A DNA stretch of 36,122 bases, taken from assembly GCA_021648755.1 (NCBI GenBank), contig JAKISG010000024.1:1-36122 (forward strand). The letters run 5' to 3'. Of the stretch, positions 1-8,534 are shown piece by piece. Position 1 is the stretch's first letter; every line of letters begins with the position of its first letter. The notes under the pieces were generated by a model. It was not told the DNA's origin. It worked only from the letters and a program-made list of their open reading frames with translations, and did no database searches. The stretch is from Flavobacteriaceae bacterium. GTDB lineage: Bacteria; Bacteroidota; Bacteroidia; Flavobacteriales; Flavobacteriaceae. A program made the translations under genes and the position numbers.

Positions 1-1
1 T

Positions 2-220
2 TCTAGGACGTATTACGCCAATGGAAAAATGGAGTCAAGAAAAACACTTAATTTTAATGAAAAAATTAACCGCTTAATTAATAATCGAAATTTAAAAGAT
101 TACTCTTGTTTTATAGGGGTCAAAACAGGTTAGTGGCGTGATAAAATTATAAAACTTTCGGATAAGCACCAAACTTTATTTAAAGAACTTAACTTTGAGT
201 TAGCACTTAGTAGCCATTAA
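2..220 (+). pseudogene. 3' end of a broken reading frame with an in-frame TAG
   Basis: The plus-strand frame starting at base 2 reads through 72 codons with a single internal stop (TAG at 131-133) and closes with TAA at 218-220. The upstream part contains YYANGKMESRKTLNFN, loosely like a MORN-type repeat. The part after the TAG continues as WRDKIIKLSDKHQTLF. Both halves use ordinary codons, which suggests one gene interrupted by a nonsense mutation or sequencing error. The gene start lies outside the window. An alternative is that the real upstream gene ends in another frame, at the TAA near 77. I do not recognise the product. Confidence 0.35.
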
Positions 221-230
221 CTATACAAAT

Positions 231-241
231 TGTTCTACGCA
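231..241 (+). repeat. Left arm of 11-bp inverted repeat flanking the lipoprotein gene
   Basis: TGTTCTACGCA here is the exact reverse complement of 920-930. The two arms enclose one complete gene (304-909) and lie 678 bp apart, too far for a terminator hairpin. Such an arrangement could mark the ends of a small single-gene cassette, which is inference. Confidence 0.6.
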
Positions 242-303
242 GTTTATTGTATTTCAGTCAGCGATTTTATTCGTTCGCGTTAGCATTTTTTTATATTCCG
301 TTA

Positions 304-909
304 TTAATTTATTTCTAATTCCGTTTCTTTTATTTGTTTTTCATTAAGTTGTTTTAACTTATTCCATTCAACAGTGTCAATATTTCTGGTTACATATTTG
401 ATAATATCAATATTTATTTTTCGCATAGTTTCAGAATAATCTGTCAAAAAAATATTTGCATCTGAAAGACCATTAGTATATAAATCAATTTTCTGTGTTT
501 TATATTTTAAGCGAAGTCTTGGATTACTCATTTCATTCTTTCTAATTCGTCTGCTTATATTCCTTTTGAGAAATTCTCCAAATTTCCATAAAGTATCATT
601 TTCCGATAGTAATATTGAGTTTTGCAAATCATATTCAGAATTATTAATATTTCCTTCTTTAAATTCAGGTATTATTTTCAAATTCTTTCCTTTTTTTATA
701 ATTGTTATTTTCTCAAATAGTTGAGAAGTACAAACACCAACATTTGCATAAATAATCAATGTGTCATTTTCATTTAATCTTGTTTGAAACTCTGCATAAT
801 TCTGTTTAAGATTAAAGTTTGATTTCGGTTGTTTCGTTCCATTTTTAGTTTGATTTTTACAACCAACCAAAAAGACAAGTATAACAATTATTTTCAACAG
901 GTTTTTCAT
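304..909 (-). CDS. Hypothetical lipoprotein (201 aa)
   Basis: The N-terminus is a short basic stretch, a hydrophobic run and the lipobox LVGC, so the mature protein should begin at Cys17 and be anchored to a membrane as a lipoprotein. The remainder is hydrophilic, rich in Lys and Asn, and shows no motif I recognise. The ATG at 909 is the only start that includes the signal peptide. A TACATTTG sequence matching the Bacteroidota -7 element (TAnnTTTG) lies upstream near 992-999 on the minus strand, without a clear -33 partner. The gene stands alone between a broken frame and argS and is bracketed by an 11-bp inverted repeat, so it may be an accessory insertion. Function unknown. Confidence 0.75.
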   Translation of the reverse strand: MKNLLKIIVILVFLVGCKNQTKNGTKQPKSNFNLKQNYAEFQTRLNENDTLIIYANVGVCTSQLFEKITIIKKGKNLKIIPEFKEGNINNSEYDLQNSILLSENDTLWKFGEFLKRNISRRIRKNEMSNPRLRLKYKTQKIDLYTNGLSDANIFLTDYSETMRKINIDIIKYVTRNIDTVEWNKLKQLNEKQIKETELEIN

Positions 910-919
910 TAGTTTTTAT

Positions 920-930
920 TGCGTAGAACA
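920..930 (-). repeat. Right arm of 11-bp inverted repeat flanking the lipoprotein gene
   Basis: TGCGTAGAACA is the exact reverse complement of 231-241. It sits 11 bases upstream of the lipoprotein start codon, in what would be its 5' untranslated region. Confidence 0.6.
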
Positions 931-1087
931 TGCAGATAAACGTATTAAACAATCTTGCACAATTGTGTATTAAATTTACACGCATTATATGTACAAATGT
1001 AGTCAATTAAAATTATCTTTTGTTTAATGAACCGCTAAGTCTTTTCCAGTTACTAATAGAACTTAAGGAAAAATAATTTAAAATGTA

Positions 1088-2863
1088 TTACATTCGTTCA
1101 GGAACAGAAATTCCTAACAAACTAAATGCTAGCTTAATGGTATCTGCTACTTTTTGAGATAATTGAGTTCTAAATATTTTGGTATTTAAATCTTCACAAT
1201 TTAAAATCGGAATTGATTGGTAAAACGAATTATATTCTTTCACTAAATCATAGGTGTAATTAGCAATAACAGCAGGGCTATAATTTTTTGCTGCCAATTG
1301 AACAGTGTTAGGAAATTGTTGTAATTGTTTTAGCACTAATTTTTCTTTGTTTTGAATTTTACTTATAGAAATTAATTTACTAAAATCAAAATCTGCTTTT
1401 CGTAAGATCGATTGAATTCGAGCATACGTATATTGAATAAAAGGACCCGTATTACCATTAAAATCAATTGACTCTTTAGGATTAAATAAAATCCGTTTTT
1501 TAGGATCTACTTTTAAGATGTAATATTTTAATGCACCAAGACCAATAGTTTTATATAAATTTTCTTTTTCAGAGTCTGTGTAACCTTCTAATTTACCTAA
1601 TTCTTGTGCTATTTCTCTAGCTGAATTAGTCATTTCGGCTATTAAATCGTCTGCATCTACAACAGTTCCTTCGCGAGATTTCATCTTTCCTTCTGGTAAG
1701 TCAACCATTCCGTAAGATAAATGATATAAGTTTTTTGCCCAATCGAATCCTAATTTTTTAAGTATTAAAAATAATACTTTAAAATGATAATCTTGTTCAT
1801 TACCAACGGTATAAACTATAGAGTTTATGTCTGGGTAATCTTTTAAACGTTGAATTGCAGTACCAATATCTTGGGTCATATAAACGGATGTTCCATCGCT
1901 ACGTAAAACTATTTTTTCATCTAAGCCTTCTTCGGTTAAACTGCACCAAACAGAAGCGTCTTCTTTTTTATAAAAAACACCAGATTTTAAACCTTGAGTA
2001 ATAAATTCTTTTCCCAATAAATAGGTATTACTTTCGTAATACAAGGTATCAAAATCAACACCTAAATTTTTATAAGTTACTGCAAAACCATCGTAAACCC
2101 ATTGATTCATTGTTTTCCAAAGTTTTACAACTTCTTTATCTCCTGTTTCCCATTTTTGGAGCATTTGTTGTGCCTCTAACAAGATTGGTGCTTGTTTTTT
2201 TGCTTCCTTTTCATCAATCCCTTTGGCTACTAAAGCAGCAATTTCTTTTTTATACTCTTGGTCAAACTTTACATAGTATTTACCAACTAATTTATCGCCT
2301 TTTAGAGCAGTGCTTTTAGGTGTTTCTCCTTTTCCGTAGCGTTCCCATGCTAACATAGATTTACAAATATGTATTCCACGATCGTTTATAATTTGTGTTT
2401 TATATACTTTTTTCCCTGCAGCTTTGCTAATTTCGGCAACTGAATATCCTAATAAATTATTACGTATATGTCCTAAATGCAAAGGTTTATTCGTGTTTGG
2501 TGAAGAGTATTCTACCATAGTTGCATTTGTAGTTTTTAGTTGTTTAAATCCAAAATTAGTATCTTTAAAATTGGTATAAAAAAAATTTAAATAGTAAGCA
2601 TTGGCAATAGATATATTTAAAAAACCTTTTACAACATTAAAATTAGTTACTAATTCTTCATTTTTAACTAAATATTCTCCAATTTTTGTTCCTATTTCTA
2701 GAGGGTTTCCTTTTATAAAATGCAATAATGAAAATATAACTACTGTGATGTCACCTTCAAAACCTTTTCTTGTTTCTTGAAAGTCAACAGTTTCTATAGT
2801 TTTGTTATATAGTTTTTCGACCACATTTATTATTTGACTTTGTAATTTTATTTTGATATCCAT
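1088..2863 (-). CDS. argS: Arginine--tRNA ligase
   Basis: Class I aminoacyl-tRNA synthetase that charges tRNA-Arg with arginine in the cytoplasm using ATP. The 591-residue length is normal for the family. An N-terminal Arg-tRNA synthetase domain covers about residues 1-100. The HIGH signature appears as HLGH (129-132) within NKPLHLGHIRNN. The KMSKS-like loop is KMKSREGT, followed by VDADDLI. The C-terminal anticodon-binding DALR region ends in SLLGISVPERM, the typical conserved terminus. The start is supported by the conserved MDIKIKLQSQI N-terminus. It is probably transcribed alone: the next gene upstream, typA, has a hairpin terminator before this gene. Confidence 0.97.
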   Translation of the reverse strand: MDIKIKLQSQIINVVEKLYNKTIETVDFQETRKGFEGDITVVIFSLLHFIKGNPLEIGTKIGEYLVKNEELVTNFNVVKGFLNISIANAYYLNFFYTNFKDTNFGFKQLKTTNATMVEYSSPNTNKPLHLGHIRNNLLGYSVAEISKAAGKKVYKTQIINDRGIHICKSMLAWERYGKGETPKSTALKGDKLVGKYYVKFDQEYKKEIAALVAKGIDEKEAKKQAPILLEAQQMLQKWETGDKEVVKLWKTMNQWVYDGFAVTYKNLGVDFDTLYYESNTYLLGKEFITQGLKSGVFYKKEDASVWCSLTEEGLDEKIVLRSDGTSVYMTQDIGTAIQRLKDYPDINSIVYTVGNEQDYHFKVLFLILKKLGFDWAKNLYHLSYGMVDLPEGKMKSREGTVVDADDLIAEMTNSAREIAQELGKLEGYTDSEKENLYKTIGLGALKYYILKVDPKKRILFNPKESIDFNGNTGPFIQYTYARIQSILRKADFDFSKLISISKIQNKEKLVLKQLQQFPNTVQLAAKNYSPAVIANYTYDLVKEYNSFYQSIPILNCEDLNTKIFRTQLSQKVADTIKLAFSLLGISVPERM

Positions 2864-2975
2864 TTTTTTATTTTTAAGTAATGCTTTGACTCTAGGTAAG
2901 CGTCAATTTTATAGAACAAATTTAAATAAATTACACAAACAATTATTTTTTTTTCGTCCTTTTATTATTTGTTCC

Positions 2976-3006
2976 AAAAAAAATCCCGATTAAATCGAGA
3001 TTTTTT
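2976..3006 (-). terminator. Rho-independent terminator after typA
   Basis: On the minus strand a 13-bp stem, AAAAAATCTCGAT paired with ATCGGGATTTTTT (one G-U pair), has a short loop and runs into a T tract. It lies about 110 bp downstream of the typA stop and upstream of argS, separating the two transcripts. A-tracts on both sides may let it work in both directions. Confidence 0.75.
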
Positions 3007-3117
3007 AAATATAATTTTTCCTAAATCAATAATTTAGTTAGAAAAATGATTATTTTTTAATTATTTACCGTGATGTGAAAAAAAGCCTAATATTTGACCT
3101 CTAACTTTAAAATTAAT

Positions 3118-4890
3118 TTATTTTATATATTTAATTTTACGCATTCGTAAACTTTTTGGGGTAACTTCTAAATATTCATCATCTCGAATATACTCCATAC
3201 ATTCTTCTAATGAAAAATTTACTTTTGGAAATATTTTTGCGGCGTTGTCTGTACCAGAAGATCTTACATTTGTTAATTGTTTTCCTTTAATTAAGTTTAC
3301 TACCATATCTTCATTTTTGGCATTTTCGCCAACGACCTGCCCTTTGTAAATCTCTTGATTTGGGTCTATAAAAAAACGACCTCTATCTTGTAATCTATCT
3401 ATGGCGTAAGCAGTTGCTTTTCCTGTTTCTGAGGACACTATTGCTCCTTTTAATTCTTCAGAGAAATCACCTTTATAGGGTGCGTATTCATTAAAACGGT
3501 GATTGATAATTGCAGCACCTGCGGTTGCTGTTAGAATTCGATTTCGCAGACCTATTAAGCCTCTAGATGGTATGGTGAATTCTAAATGCTGTAAATCTCC
3601 TTTTGGTTCCATTACTAACATGTCTCCTTTACGTAAAGCGACTAAATTAATTGCTTTACTTGCCATATCTTCAGGAACATCTATAGATAGTGTTTCCATT
3701 GGTTCGCATTTTTTTCCATCAATTTCTTTGATAATTACATTGGGCTTACCAACTTGTAACTCGTAACCTTCTCTGCGCATAGTTTCTATTAAAACTGACA
3801 AATGCAGAACACCTCTGCCAAAAACAATGAATTTATCTTCGGAGTCTGTTGCCTGTACTTTTAAAGCTAGATTTTTTTCTAATTCTCTTTGTAAACGATC
3901 TCGCAAATGACGTGAAGTTACAAATTTACCTTCGCGACCAAAAAAAGGAGAGTTATTAATCGTGAATAACATACTCATTGTTGGTTTGTCAATTTCAATT
4001 CTTGGTAAGGCTTCTGGGTTTTCTAGATCTGCTATGGTATCTCCAATTTCAAAGTCTTCTATACCAGTTAAAGCACAAATATCACCGCTTCTAACAGTAG
4101 TAACCTTTACTTTACCCATGCCTTCAAAGATATGCAGTTCTTTTACGCGTACTTTTTTAGTTGTACCATCTGCTTTACATAGCATATAGTCTTTATTTTC
4201 ATGTAAATCTCCTCTAAATAAACGACCAATAGCAATTCTACCTGTAAAATTAGAGAAGTCTAATGAGGTAATTTGCATTTGTGGTGTTCCTTCTTTATAA
4301 GGTGCTTCTGGTATATGTTTTAATATGGTATCTAGAAGAGGTATGATATTATCAGTTTGTTTTTTATAGTCATAATTCATCCAACCAAATTTGGCTGAAC
4401 CATAAACTGATTCAAAGTCTAATTGTTCTTCTGTGGCATCTAAAGCAAACATTAGATCAAAGACCTTTTCGTGTACAATATCTGGTGTACAATTTTCTTT
4501 ATCGACTTTATTAATTACAACAATAGGTGTTAAACCTAATTCTAAAGCTTTACCTAATACAAAACGTGTTTGCGGCATTGGTCCTTCAAAGGCATCTACT
4601 AGTAATAAAACACCATCAGCCATTTTTAATACGCGTTCTACTTCGCCACCAAAATCGGCGTGACCTGGCGTGTCAATCACATTTATCTTAACATCTTTGT
4701 AATTAACCGATACATTTTTTGATAAAATTGTAATTCCTCTTTCTCTTTCTAAATCATTACTATCTAATAATAACTCGGTTCTTTCTTTACGGTCATCTAG
4801 TATTTTTGCTTGGTCAATAATTTTATCTACCAAAGTTGTTTTACCATGATCTACGTGTGCTATAATTGCTATATTTCTAATAGATTGCAT
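3118..4890 (-). CDS. typA: Ribosome-associated translational GTPase TypA/BipA
   Basis: EF-G-like GTPase that binds ribosomes and is linked in other bacteria to ribosome assembly and stress adaptation. The N-terminal G domain shows all signatures: P-loop AHVDHGKTT (11-19), switch II DTPGH (73-77) and NKVD (127-130). A domain II beta barrel (about 200-290) is followed by EF-G-like domain III/V segments and the TypA-specific C-terminal domain, including GENAKNEDMVVN and KGKQLTNVRSSGTDN. The 590-residue length fits the family. A -7 promoter element TATTTTTG lies just upstream, and a hairpin terminator lies downstream, so it is likely monocistronic. Confidence 0.97.
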   Translation of the reverse strand: MQSIRNIAIIAHVDHGKTTLVDKIIDQAKILDDRKERTELLLDSNDLERERGITILSKNVSVNYKDVKINVIDTPGHADFGGEVERVLKMADGVLLLVDAFEGPMPQTRFVLGKALELGLTPIVVINKVDKENCTPDIVHEKVFDLMFALDATEEQLDFESVYGSAKFGWMNYDYKKQTDNIIPLLDTILKHIPEAPYKEGTPQMQITSLDFSNFTGRIAIGRLFRGDLHENKDYMLCKADGTTKKVRVKELHIFEGMGKVKVTTVRSGDICALTGIEDFEIGDTIADLENPEALPRIEIDKPTMSMLFTINNSPFFGREGKFVTSRHLRDRLQRELEKNLALKVQATDSEDKFIVFGRGVLHLSVLIETMRREGYELQVGKPNVIIKEIDGKKCEPMETLSIDVPEDMASKAINLVALRKGDMLVMEPKGDLQHLEFTIPSRGLIGLRNRILTATAGAAIINHRFNEYAPYKGDFSEELKGAIVSSETGKATAYAIDRLQDRGRFFIDPNQEIYKGQVVGENAKNEDMVVNLIKGKQLTNVRSSGTDNAAKIFPKVNFSLEECMEYIRDDEYLEVTPKSLRMRKIKYIK

Positions 4891-4909
4891 ATTTATTTTT
4901 TTAAAAGTG

Positions 4910-4917
4910 CAAAAATA
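4910..4917 (-). promoter_or_regulatory. Bacteroidota-type -7 element upstream of typA
   Basis: On the minus strand TATTTTTG matches the TAnnTTTG -7 consensus of the Bacteroidota primary sigma factor, about 20 bp before the typA ATG. No good TTG -33 element is visible at the usual spacing. The same TATTTTTGC string precedes udk. Confidence 0.5.
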
Positions 4918-4982
4918 GTCTTTAACAATTAAACGAAACCTTTTTTTCGGATAAATGTTTTTTTAATTTTTAATTTAGTTTA

Positions 4983-4994
4983 TAGTACGTACTA
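4983..4994. repeat. 12-bp perfect palindrome in the proline dehydrogenase-typA spacer
   Basis: TAGTACGTACTA is its own reverse complement. It lies between the stop of the proline dehydrogenase gene and the typA promoter. The T-run precedes it on the minus strand, so it does not look like a terminator of that operon. It could bind a dimeric regulator, but there is no direct support. Confidence 0.35.
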
Positions 4995-5014
4995 AAAAAA
5001 CAGTATAGTCTTAT

Positions 5015-6184
5015 CTATTTTATCAACTTTCTACGTTTGCGTTCTTTTTTTAATAATTTTAATTCTCTAGAGGTTTGTCCTGCAACTGATGTGTTTTCTT
5101 CTGCTCTACGAATTAAATAGGGCATTACATCTCTAACAGGTCCAAAAGGTAAGTATTTAGCAACATTATAGCCGTGTGCTGCTAAATTAAAACTGATATG
5201 ATCGCTCATGCCATATAATTGACCAAACCATACACGCAAATCATCTTTTGCAACATTTTGTTTTTCTAGGAGTTGCATTAAAAACAAGGAACTTTCTTCA
5301 TTATGTGTACCTGCAAAAATAGCCATTTTATCTTGTTGCATCATATAATATATTGCATCGTTATAATTTTTGTCGGTTGTTGCTTTGTCTTTACAGATTG
5401 GTGATTCGTATCCTTTCTCTATGGCTCTATTGCGTTCTTTCTCTAGATAAGCGCCACGAACTATTTTCATACCTATGTGATATCCTTTTATTTTTGCTTT
5501 TTCATGTATTTTTTTTAAATAAGACATTCTATCATGACGATACATTTGTAAGGTATTAAATACAATTGCTTTTTTGGTATTGTATTTTTCCATTAATTTT
5601 TCAATTAAATCGTCTGCTGCGGTTTGCATCCAACTTTCCTCGGAGTCAATTAATAAAGGTACGTTATTATCGTGTGCTTTTTGACATACTTTTTCGTATC
5701 GTTCTACTATGCTATCCCATTCTAATTCTTCGGCTGTAGTTAATTTTTTTTCTTCGGTTATTTTTTGATAGATACTGAATTTACCAAATCCTGTTGGTTT
5801 AAATACAGCAAAAGGAATGCTGTCTTTTTCTTTAACAAAATCTAAAATTTTTAACGTCTTTAGCATTGCTAAATCAAATTGTTCTTCAGTTTCCTTACCT
5901 TCAACAGAGTAGTCTAAAACGGAATGTACTTTTTTTCGATACATTTTAACGATAGTTTCTTCACAGTCTTCTTCTGTAACTCCACCACAAAAATGATCAA
6001 AAACAGATGCTCTAATTAGTCGTTCAACAGGCATATGTGCTTTTAGTGCAAATTTGGTTATTGCAGTACCTATTCTAACTAACGGCTCTGATTGAATCAT
6101 TTTGAATAAGAAGTATGCGCGTTCTAATTCGGTATCTGTTTTAATTGAAAAAGCGGTTATTATGTTTTCGAATATTTTTTTCAT
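5015..6184 (-). CDS. Proline dehydrogenase (monofunctional PRODH)
   Basis: FAD-dependent oxidation of proline to pyrroline-5-carboxylate, the first step of proline catabolism. The TIM-barrel PRODH signatures are present: RGAYLEKE (243-250), and near the C-terminus YLPFGPVRDVMPYLIRRAEEN, whose YLIRRAEEN portion carries the substrate-binding arginines. At 389 residues it is the short single-function form, without the aldehyde dehydrogenase half of PutA, so the second step must be encoded elsewhere. It follows folE with a one-base gap and is the last gene of the udk operon. The N-terminal start MKKIFENII is the natural one given this spacing. Confidence 0.93.
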   Translation of the reverse strand: MKKIFENIITAFSIKTDTELERAYFLFKMIQSEPLVRIGTAITKFALKAHMPVERLIRASVFDHFCGGVTEEDCEETIVKMYRKKVHSVLDYSVEGKETEEQFDLAMLKTLKILDFVKEKDSIPFAVFKPTGFGKFSIYQKITEEKKLTTAEELEWDSIVERYEKVCQKAHDNNVPLLIDSEESWMQTAADDLIEKLMEKYNTKKAIVFNTLQMYRHDRMSYLKKIHEKAKIKGYHIGMKIVRGAYLEKERNRAIEKGYESPICKDKATTDKNYNDAIYYMMQQDKMAIFAGTHNEESSLFLMQLLEKQNVAKDDLRVWFGQLYGMSDHISFNLAAHGYNVAKYLPFGPVRDVMPYLIRRAEENTSVAGQTSRELKLLKKERKRRKLIK

Positions 6185-6185
6185 T

Positions 6186-6863
6186 TTATTGAAAGTTTGT
6201 TTCTATTTGAATATATTTTAAAAATTCTTGTTTAATGGACTCTTGTTTAAATTTACCGCCATATGCTGCAGTAATTGTACTACTAGAAATATCTTTAATT
6301 CCTCTAGAGTTAACGCATAAATGTTTAGCATCTATTACACATGCTACATCTTCTGTACCTAAAACATTTTTTAATTCTTCTACTACTTGCATAGTTAATC
6401 GTTCTTGAACTTGTGGTCTTTTTGCATAATAATCTACTATTCTATTCATTTTTGATAGACCAATAACCTTGTCATTAGAAAGGTAAGCAATATGTGCTTT
6501 ACCAACAATTGGTAATAGGTGGTGTTCGCAGGTAGAATAGACCGTAATATTTTTTTCCACGAGCATTTCTTCGTATTTATAGTTGTTGTTAAATGTTGAT
6601 GCTGCTGGTTTGTTTTTAGGGTTTAAACCTCTAAAGAGCTCTTTTACATATGCTTTTGCTACTCTTTTGGGTGTTCCTTTTATGCTGTCATCTGTTAAAT
6701 CCATACCTAAAGTATGTAGTATATTTGCAATATTTTTTTCAATTTCTTTTATTTTATTTTCATCTGATAATTTAAAGGCATCTTTTCGTAATGGTGTGTT
6801 TGCTGTTGTTGCAATATGACTATTACCTAATTCATCATCTATATTATTATTTTTTAAATTCAT
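6186..6863 (-). CDS. folE: GTP cyclohydrolase 1 (type I FolE)
   Basis: Converts GTP to 7,8-dihydroneopterin triphosphate, the first committed step of folate and pterin synthesis. The zinc ligands are visible as Cys112 with His115 in the CEHHLLP motif and Cys183 in HLCVNSRG. The region RIVDYYAKRPQVQERLT is the family signature. The length of 225 residues is normal, with a less conserved 40-residue N-terminal extension. The gene sits 5 bp after mutA and 1 bp before the proline dehydrogenase gene, so it should be co-transcribed and perhaps translationally coupled. Confidence 0.96.
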   Translation of the reverse strand: MNLKNNNIDDELGNSHIATTANTPLRKDAFKLSDENKIKEIEKNIANILHTLGMDLTDDSIKGTPKRVAKAYVKELFRGLNPKNKPAASTFNNNYKYEEMLVEKNITVYSTCEHHLLPIVGKAHIAYLSNDKVIGLSKMNRIVDYYAKRPQVQERLTMQVVEELKNVLGTEDVACVIDAKHLCVNSRGIKDISSSTITAAYGGKFKQESIKQEFLKYIQIETNFQ

Positions 6864-6868
6864 TTTTT

Positions 6869-8200
6869 TTAATTTTTTTCTAATTGTAAACGTTTTTGTT
6901 CTAAACTTTCTGCTAAGCGTTTTACTATAATAGGTTCTATGACTGTTTTTCTTGATTTTTTTTTGGTAAACGGATATAATTGTAAGTCATTTTTCATTTT
7001 ATCAGCAGTATTCAAAAATTTATTGGTACCTACTAAAGTTATTTTAGTATTGTCAAATTGTTGTTGTTCTTTTAATGCAGATTCTTTTATTTTTTTTTGA
7101 ATTGTACCTTTTTGTAATTGTGCTAAAAATCCATTATTTTTTTCTATGTCTTTAAATAATTGCAATGCTTTTTGTGCTAATTCATAAGTTATCTGCTCTA
7201 TATAATAGGCACCTTTTGTTGTTTTATTTACTTCTTTAAAATAACTTTCTTCTTTTAAAATTAGTAATTGATTTCTAGCAATTCTTTCTCCAAAGTCATT
7301 GGTTTTATGGTATAATGAGTCGTAAGAAACGTTTGTAATTACATTTGCACCACCAAGAATTGCACTCATACATTCGGTTGTAGTTCTTAACATATTTATA
7401 TTGTAATCGTATATTGTTTTGTTGCGAAGCGATGGTTTTACGATTATATTTAATTTTGGTTTAATAGTATATTCTTTTAATAATCGATGGTATAAGTATC
7501 GAAATGCACGTAGTTTTGCAATTTCAAAAAAATAGTCGCTACCTACTGAAAATGTTATATTTATAATACGGCTACTTTTATTTAGGGTTTCGTTTAGATA
7601 TTCGTTTAAGTGCGCTAGAGCATAGGCTATTTGTTGTGGTTTATTTGCACCTGCATTTTGATATAGGCTGGCATCTACACTAATATTAAAGTTTGTTTTT
7701 GATATTTCGAAATCTTTATTTTTATCCTTAAACCAATGGCCTGTTTTTACATAGTTATTAATACTATCTAATTCAAAACTATACTTGTTTATATTTTGAA
7801 ATTTAGATAGTTGTTTACTAAAGTTGCTATCTATAAAATTAAGTTTAAAAATAATTTCAGCGGTTTTAAATTGTATGAGGTTGTTAAATATTAAATTAAG
7901 ATCAAATGTTTTATCTGCTATAAATAGAATTGCGTTTGCTCCTTTTTCTAAGGCATTAATTGCTATTTTACTTGCTATTTTTTCATTTGCAATATAAACG
8001 GTTTGACAAATTTTAAAAGTAGTGTGCAATTCAGGAATTTCTAATTGTTTAAAATCGTCTTGATGATAAAAGGGTTTTATATTAATGCCATCATTTGTTT
8101 GGGTAATAAGCGTGTTATAAGCAGCACCGTTTAAATCCATTTGGATTTTTTGCTTCCATTGTTTGGAAGAAATTGCTTGAAAATCTTTGAATAGGTTCAC
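6869..8200 (-). CDS. mutA: Methylmalonyl-CoA mutase small (beta) subunit
   Basis: Homologue of the non-catalytic subunit that pairs with the B12-dependent large subunit to interconvert methylmalonyl-CoA and succinyl-CoA. The N-terminus (FKDFQAISSKQWKQKIQMDLNG) and barrel segments such as SVDASLYQNAGANKPQQIAYAL and ECMSAILGGANVITNVSYD match the mutase TIM-barrel family. The protein stops at 443 residues, before any cobalamin-binding domain, as expected for MutA. The expected partner mutB does not follow: folE starts 5 bp downstream. Upstream are the DivIC/FtsB-like gene (40-bp gap) and udk, the usual flavobacterial neighbours of mutA. The reading frame is intact. Confidence 0.9.
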   Translation of the reverse strand: MNLFKDFQAISSKQWKQKIQMDLNGAAYNTLITQTNDGINIKPFYHQDDFKQLEIPELHTTFKICQTVYIANEKIASKIAINALEKGANAILFIADKTFDLNLIFNNLIQFKTAEIIFKLNFIDSNFSKQLSKFQNINKYSFELDSINNYVKTGHWFKDKNKDFEISKTNFNISVDASLYQNAGANKPQQIAYALAHLNEYLNETLNKSSRIINITFSVGSDYFFEIAKLRAFRYLYHRLLKEYTIKPKLNIIVKPSLRNKTIYDYNINMLRTTTECMSAILGGANVITNVSYDSLYHKTNDFGERIARNQLLILKEESYFKEVNKTTKGAYYIEQITYELAQKALQLFKDIEKNNGFLAQLQKGTIQKKIKESALKEQQQFDNTKITLVGTNKFLNTADKMKNDLQLYPFTKKKSRKTVIEPIIVKRLAESLEQKRLQLEKN

Positions 8201-8240
8201 GTCTATTAGGTTATTAATTTATCGTTTAACTTTCATTTTT

Positions 8241-8534
8241 TTACTTTACGGAATCAAATTCTATTAAAAATATTTCTTCATTTTCTTTTTTCATTTTATA
8301 TTTTTCTCTTGCATATTTTTCTAATGAGTCTGTATTATTTAAATTTTCCATCATTTTTGTATCTTTACTAATTTCTAATTTATAATATTTTGTTTCTTTG
8401 TTTAATTCTTTGATATCGTTGTTTAATTTATTTTTATTTATAAATGAGTTTTCATCAAAAAATGACATCCAAATTAAAAAGACAATAGAAATAACTAACA
8501 TTAATTTAGATATTTTACTTAACTTTTTAAACAT
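8241..8534 (-). CDS. Septum formation initiator family protein (DivIC/FtsB-like)
   Basis: A 97-residue protein with a short cytoplasmic N-terminus, one membrane segment (about 11-24, LMLVISIVFLIWMSF), a coiled coil (about 35-65) and the family hallmark SLEKYAREKYKMKKENEEIFLIE at the end. Proteins of this type form a trimeric complex at the division site that links early and late divisome proteins and controls septal peptidoglycan synthesis. Its ATG directly abuts the udk stop codon (no gap), so translation is likely coupled. Which of DivIC or FtsB it corresponds to cannot be settled from sequence. Confidence 0.9.
   Translation of the reverse strand: MFKKLSKISKLMLVISIVFLIWMSFFDENSFINKNKLNNDIKELNKETKYYKLEISKDTKMMENLNNTDSLEKYAREKYKMKKENEEIFLIEFDSVK

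Noticed and set aside
2885..2960. TAAATTTG upstream of argS as a promoter
   Set aside because: The -7 match is exact, but the nearest TTG is only about 15 bases away, short of the usual spacing, so support is weak.
4433..4663. Plus-strand frame opposite typA
   Set aside because: Overlaps the conserved GTPase domain of typA on the other strand. There is no signal or motif support.
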